Source: Bacillota bacterium (lineage in GTDB: Bacteria > Bacillota > Clostridia > Peptostreptococcales > Anaerovoracaceae). Taken from it: a DNA stretch of 64,000 bases. Location of the stretch: assembly GCA_017431785.1 (NCBI GenBank), contig JAFRKJ010000037.1:153896-217895 (forward strand), in the 5' to 3' direction. Within the stretch, counting starts at the first letter, position 1. Every line of letters begins with the position of its first letter. Position numbers and translations under genes: made by a program. The notes under the pieces are model-generated. The model was not told the origin of the DNA. It saw only the letters and a list, made by a program, of their open reading frames with translations, and did no database searches. Below are positions 61,438 to 64,000 of the stretch, piece by piece.

Positions 61438-63672
61438 CTACTCGTTGTCAGAACTATTAAACAGTTCCGCCAATGTTTCGCTGTTCTCTTGCATTACTTT
61501 AAGGACGTATTTGTCCCAATGTCTGGCATCCGCTGCAGAACTGCCGAAGACGTAGTCTTCCTGTCCATAATCTATCACATCAAATCCTGGGATGGATTTC
61601 GCGGCGCCTGCCGTTCTATAGGAAGCCGCGTCGGCAAGTGAGAAACTGACTTCTCCGTCATCATAGCTTACCCAATCGGAGATGTCGGTACCTGTTGCTT
61701 CGGTGGCATCACCGTTGGCCGTCTGCGCAGAGGCTGCCGCCTTCTCCACATCGACTGCGCCATCGACATACTTTCCGTACATCATATCCACATACAAAGG
61801 CAACGAGTCCCCGAGGATCTCCGACGGAACATGACCGCCGTCCCACTGCCATTCGATTTCAGCATCTGTGCCGGCGTTCAGCCATGCAATCTGCATGTTC
61901 AATGAATTCATCATGGAGATGTCCCCTTCTGATGCACCCATCAGAATTCTGGTCCATGTCGGGTCATTGGTACCTTCCGCACCGATATAGTTCGTCGGAT
62001 CATACAGATCCACGATGTTGTTGCCGTATTCGTCGCCCGACTGAATGGACTCGATGTCTTCCTGATAAGCTTTGAGCATATCCTCGAAGGAATCGTAGTT
62101 CGCAGAATCGGTGCTGCTTCCTGCAGACTGTGTCGTTCCGGCATCCGGCGTACCTACCGCATCGCTGTTTCCGTCAGTTGCGCCGCTTGGCGGGTTCCCG
62201 CTCGGGGCTTCACCGCTTGGCGGGTTGCCGCTCGGGGCTTCGCCGCTCGGCGGATTTCCACTAGGCATTTCACCGCCAGGTGCTCCGCCCATCTGTCCCG
62301 GACCGCCATTCATTTCGCCGGTTTCAGACGATGACTCACCCTTCGCATATCTGCCCTCAATAAATGCTTTTGCTTTGTCCTCCGCGGTCATATCAGCTAC
62401 TTCGCTGTCTGACAAAGCATTTTCGTCAGCATCGAACCAGGTCCAGCCATCCGCATAATCGAGACGATCGAGGTAGTCGGCAAGGCTCTGTTCGAACTCA
62501 GCCAGGTAGAGGTCCAGATATGTACCTCCGTACCCGTTGGTATCGGCGTACTTTTCTTCATCATACTCGATTGTCAGATCGACGGTACTCTTCAGTTTCC
62601 CGTCGCCATCCAAATCAAATCCGACTGCCGACTCCTCTACGGAAAGATTCTTCCCGTTAATGTAGTCCATGTATTCTGCAGATAGGTACTCAGCCATCTG
62701 CTTCTGGAAGGAAGTGTTGAAATCGTAATCCGCGTCCAGATAGTATTCGAATGCCATTGTCATATCTGCCTCTTGTAGTGATGTGATAGCGCTGTAGGCC
62801 ATGCATCCCCACATGCCGTCGGAGAGCTCAACTTCCTCTCCATCTATGGTGACGGTCGTCACATAATCATCGCCGTCTTTGTAAACGCCGACTGCTCCGG
62901 CCTCTGCTTCATAAACGTAGTAATCCGGGTTGTCGGAGGTCGCTGCCAGCATGGCTGCGTGGGCTCCGCCCCCGCTTCCGCCGGTCGAAACAAAGTTGTC
63001 GACGCTTCCCGGAAGATTCCCGAGCAGAATGTTGTACTTGACGAACCGTACTGCATTCTTCTGATCGACAAGACAGGATGGTGCGTCACCGGTGTAGACG
63101 GTATCGCCGTTTTCATCAGTTGTGGTGCTCTGCTTGCCTCGGTTGCCGCAGGCTACGTTGATATATCCTTCCGCCGCATAGGTCGTCTGAGCGTTCTGGT
63201 TCTGCTGTTCGCTGTACCCCGCTGCGCCGGTATTCACGATGACCGGTGCGGTCGCAGCTGTATATACCTGTCCATTGGTACTGGTGATCTCCGCATCGTA
63301 ATCGATCACCAGATTCCCTGTCACTGAACCGTTAGCTGTATCGCCGGTCACGTCTGCTTTACCGTCGCCATCGGTGTCGATACCTTTGACGTATGCGCCC
63401 GGCACACAGACAGAAACGCCCTGCTCATCTTCGATCTCAGGATTCGTCACCGCTGTCACGGAGCTCATCGTCCAGGCATCCGCATCTGCTGAATAAGTCC
63501 ACTCTGCATTCATGTTTGACAGATCCAGCGCCTTCTCGATCTCTTCTTTTTCTGCGATATTTGCGGATCCGCTGCCGGTTCCATCTCCGCCGGTGCTGCC
63601 TGCGCACCCTCCCAGCACGATCATCAGCACGATGGTCAACGCCGTGATTATCGTCATCAAGTACTTCCTCAT
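61438..63672 (-). CDS. Tannase-like esterase lipoprotein (subtype A)
   Basis: A 744-residue secreted lipoprotein. The signal peptide (residues 1-23) has lipobox LGGC. The mature part matches bacterial tannase-family alpha/beta hydrolases: PVIVNTGAAGYSEQ, EGYINVACGNRGK, the nucleophile elbow STGGSGGGAHAAML (Ser) and CMAYSAITSLQEADM. These esterases split galloyl or related esters. Two DxDxDG calcium-type loops (DTDGDGKAD, DLDGDGKLK) and a Pro/Ser/Gly linker made of three 10-residue repeats (PSGNPPSGEA) are unusual extras. A longer frame from 63702 is unlikely; AGGAGG lies 12 bases before ATG at 63672. The substrate is not proven by sequence alone. Confidence 0.82.
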   Translation of the reverse strand: MRKYLMTIITALTIVLMIVLGGCAGSTGGDGTGSGSANIAEKEEIEKALDLSNMNAEWTYSADADAWTMSSVTAVTNPEIEDEQGVSVCVPGAYVKGIDTDGDGKADVTGDTANGSVTGNLVIDYDAEITSTNGQVYTAATAPVIVNTGAAGYSEQQNQNAQTTYAAEGYINVACGNRGKQSTTTDENGDTVYTGDAPSCLVDQKNAVRFVKYNILLGNLPGSVDNFVSTGGSGGGAHAAMLAATSDNPDYYVYEAEAGAVGVYKDGDDYVTTVTIDGEEVELSDGMWGCMAYSAITSLQEADMTMAFEYYLDADYDFNTSFQKQMAEYLSAEYMDYINGKNLSVEESAVGFDLDGDGKLKSTVDLTIEYDEEKYADTNGYGGTYLDLYLAEFEQSLADYLDRLDYADGWTWFDADENALSDSEVADMTAEDKAKAFIEGRYAKGESSSETGEMNGGPGQMGGAPGGEMPSGNPPSGEAPSGNPPSGEAPSGNPPSGATDGNSDAVGTPDAGTTQSAGSSTDSANYDSFEDMLKAYQEDIESIQSGDEYGNNIVDLYDPTNYIGAEGTNDPTWTRILMGASEGDISMMNSLNMQIAWLNAGTDAEIEWQWDGGHVPSEILGDSLPLYVDMMYGKYVDGAVDVEKAAASAQTANGDATEATGTDISDWVSYDDGEVSFSLADAASYRTAGAAKSIPGFDVIDYGQEDYVFGSSAADARHWDKYVLKVMQENSETLAELFNSSDNE
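62181..62270. repeat. 30-bp tandem repeats coding a PSGNPPSGEA linker
   Basis: Three successive 30-bp units (62181-62210, 62211-62240, 62241-62270) inside the tannase-like gene encode the Pro-Ser-Gly linker. The first two are nearly identical; the third has several substitutions. The period keeps the frame. Confidence 0.9.
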
Positions 63673-63777
63673 AATATATGTTGGCCTCCTATCCTTTTTC
63701 ATTATGGTATTAGACGGATGTGAATAAAAAGTGTCTGGTATTTGTGGATTACGTGTAGGAGCTATAAGAAAAACATT

Positions 63778-63810
63778 AAAAAACGACTGTATATTTCAAC
63801 AGTCGTTTCG
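63778..63810 (-). terminator. Intrinsic terminator of the gene ending at 63901
   Basis: The 10-bp stem AAACGACTGT / ACAGTCGTTT with an 8-nt loop is followed on the minus strand by TTTTAATG. It lies about 90 bp downstream of the partial minus-strand gene at the right edge. Confidence 0.8.
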
Positions 63811-63900
63811 TATGGCGAAGGATATGGGACTCAGTTTTCAAGAGCCTTTGGTGTGACTGCGTCTCAGCGATTCTCTACTCATTCATCCCACTATCGTCCC

Positions 63901-64000
63901 CTAATCCAGCACTCTGCCGTCTCTCGAAATCGTAACGACCTGCCATGGGATGAACTTGCCGCTGGCCTGCAGTGCGATCTCTGCAGCTCGCTGCAGTCCG
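63901..64000 (-). CDS. 3' end of an unidentified gene (cut by window edge)
   Basis: The last 32 codons of a minus-strand gene, ending in a TAG stop at 63901-63903. The readable tail contains RAAEIALQASGKFIPW and then QVVTISRDGRVLD. The helix-then-strand pattern looks like a genuine C-terminus, and a terminator follows. I do not recognise the family. Confidence 0.45.
   Translation of the reverse strand, partial: GLQRAAEIALQASGKFIPWQVVTISRDGRVLD

Noticed and set aside
1-64000. tRNA, rRNA, integrase, transposase or prophage genes
   Set aside because: No characteristic sequences were seen on either strand by eye; a tRNAscan or IS search was not possible.

Overview
The window looks like a chromosomal segment of an anaerobic Firmicute, probably class Clostridia. 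Evidence for this is the paired GlgC/GlgD ADP-glucose pyrophosphorylase subunits, butyrate kinase, a FeoA-FeoB fusion, strong AGGAGG-type ribosome binding sites, TTGACA/TATAAT promoters with 17-nt spacers, and moderate GC with AT-rich intergenic regions. No rRNA, tRNA, integrase, transposase or CRISPR array was seen, so the genus cannot be fixed.

Layout. 1-3325 (mostly minus): a carboxylesterase cut by the left edge, its AraC-type regulator, an amidohydrolase and a small basic protein. 3326-5698 is an AT-rich accessory patch: a 53-bp tandem repeat array, a chimeric gene remnant, a SAM methyltransferase and an HNH nuclease, joined by a stop/start overlap to a class III aminotransferase and two zinc-ribbon genes. 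7685-7901 is a dense set of GGGGTA/TACCCC palindromes in front of a membrane dipeptidase; feoAB follows.

11427-28509 is a near-complete glycogen and lower-glycolysis island. On the minus strand it carries deoR-gap-glgA-glgP, pyk and malQ; on the plus strand glgB-glgC-glgD-GH13-pgm. The promoters of deoR and pyk share an almost identical operator/promoter sequence, suggesting that the DeoR protein controls both. Next come a VWA protein with a macro-domain/HTH protein, a DUF2207 membrane protein, a threonine aldolase, and a MerR-acetamidase-APC permease operon with a 19-nt-spacer MerR-type promoter.

37806-48790 (minus) reads as one long signalling operon: two giant tandem REC-GGDEF-EAL-...-GGDEF proteins, a DJ-1/PfpI protein, an MBL-fold lipoprotein, a tocopherol-cyclase-like protein and a 5TM-HAMP-SpoIIE phosphatase. 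48930-54264 holds a nitrilase-family amidase, butyrate kinase with a SnoaL-like partner and a DJ-1 pseudogene, and a CPA1 antiporter. 54270-60327 is a minus-strand cell-envelope operon: a glutamine-amidotransferase fragment, two small envelope proteins, a membrane GDPD, a CPBP protease and a C69 dipeptidase. The right end has a YjdF/DUF2238-like membrane protein, a large tannase-like lipoprotein and the 3' end of an unidentified gene.

The points most worth checking are the 53-bp hairpin repeats beside the HNH/methyltransferase pair, the unusual c-di-GMP fusion proteins and their operon, the shared DeoR operator, the palindromic region at 7724-7856, and two odd translation-start arrangements (37208-37246 and 42491-42514).
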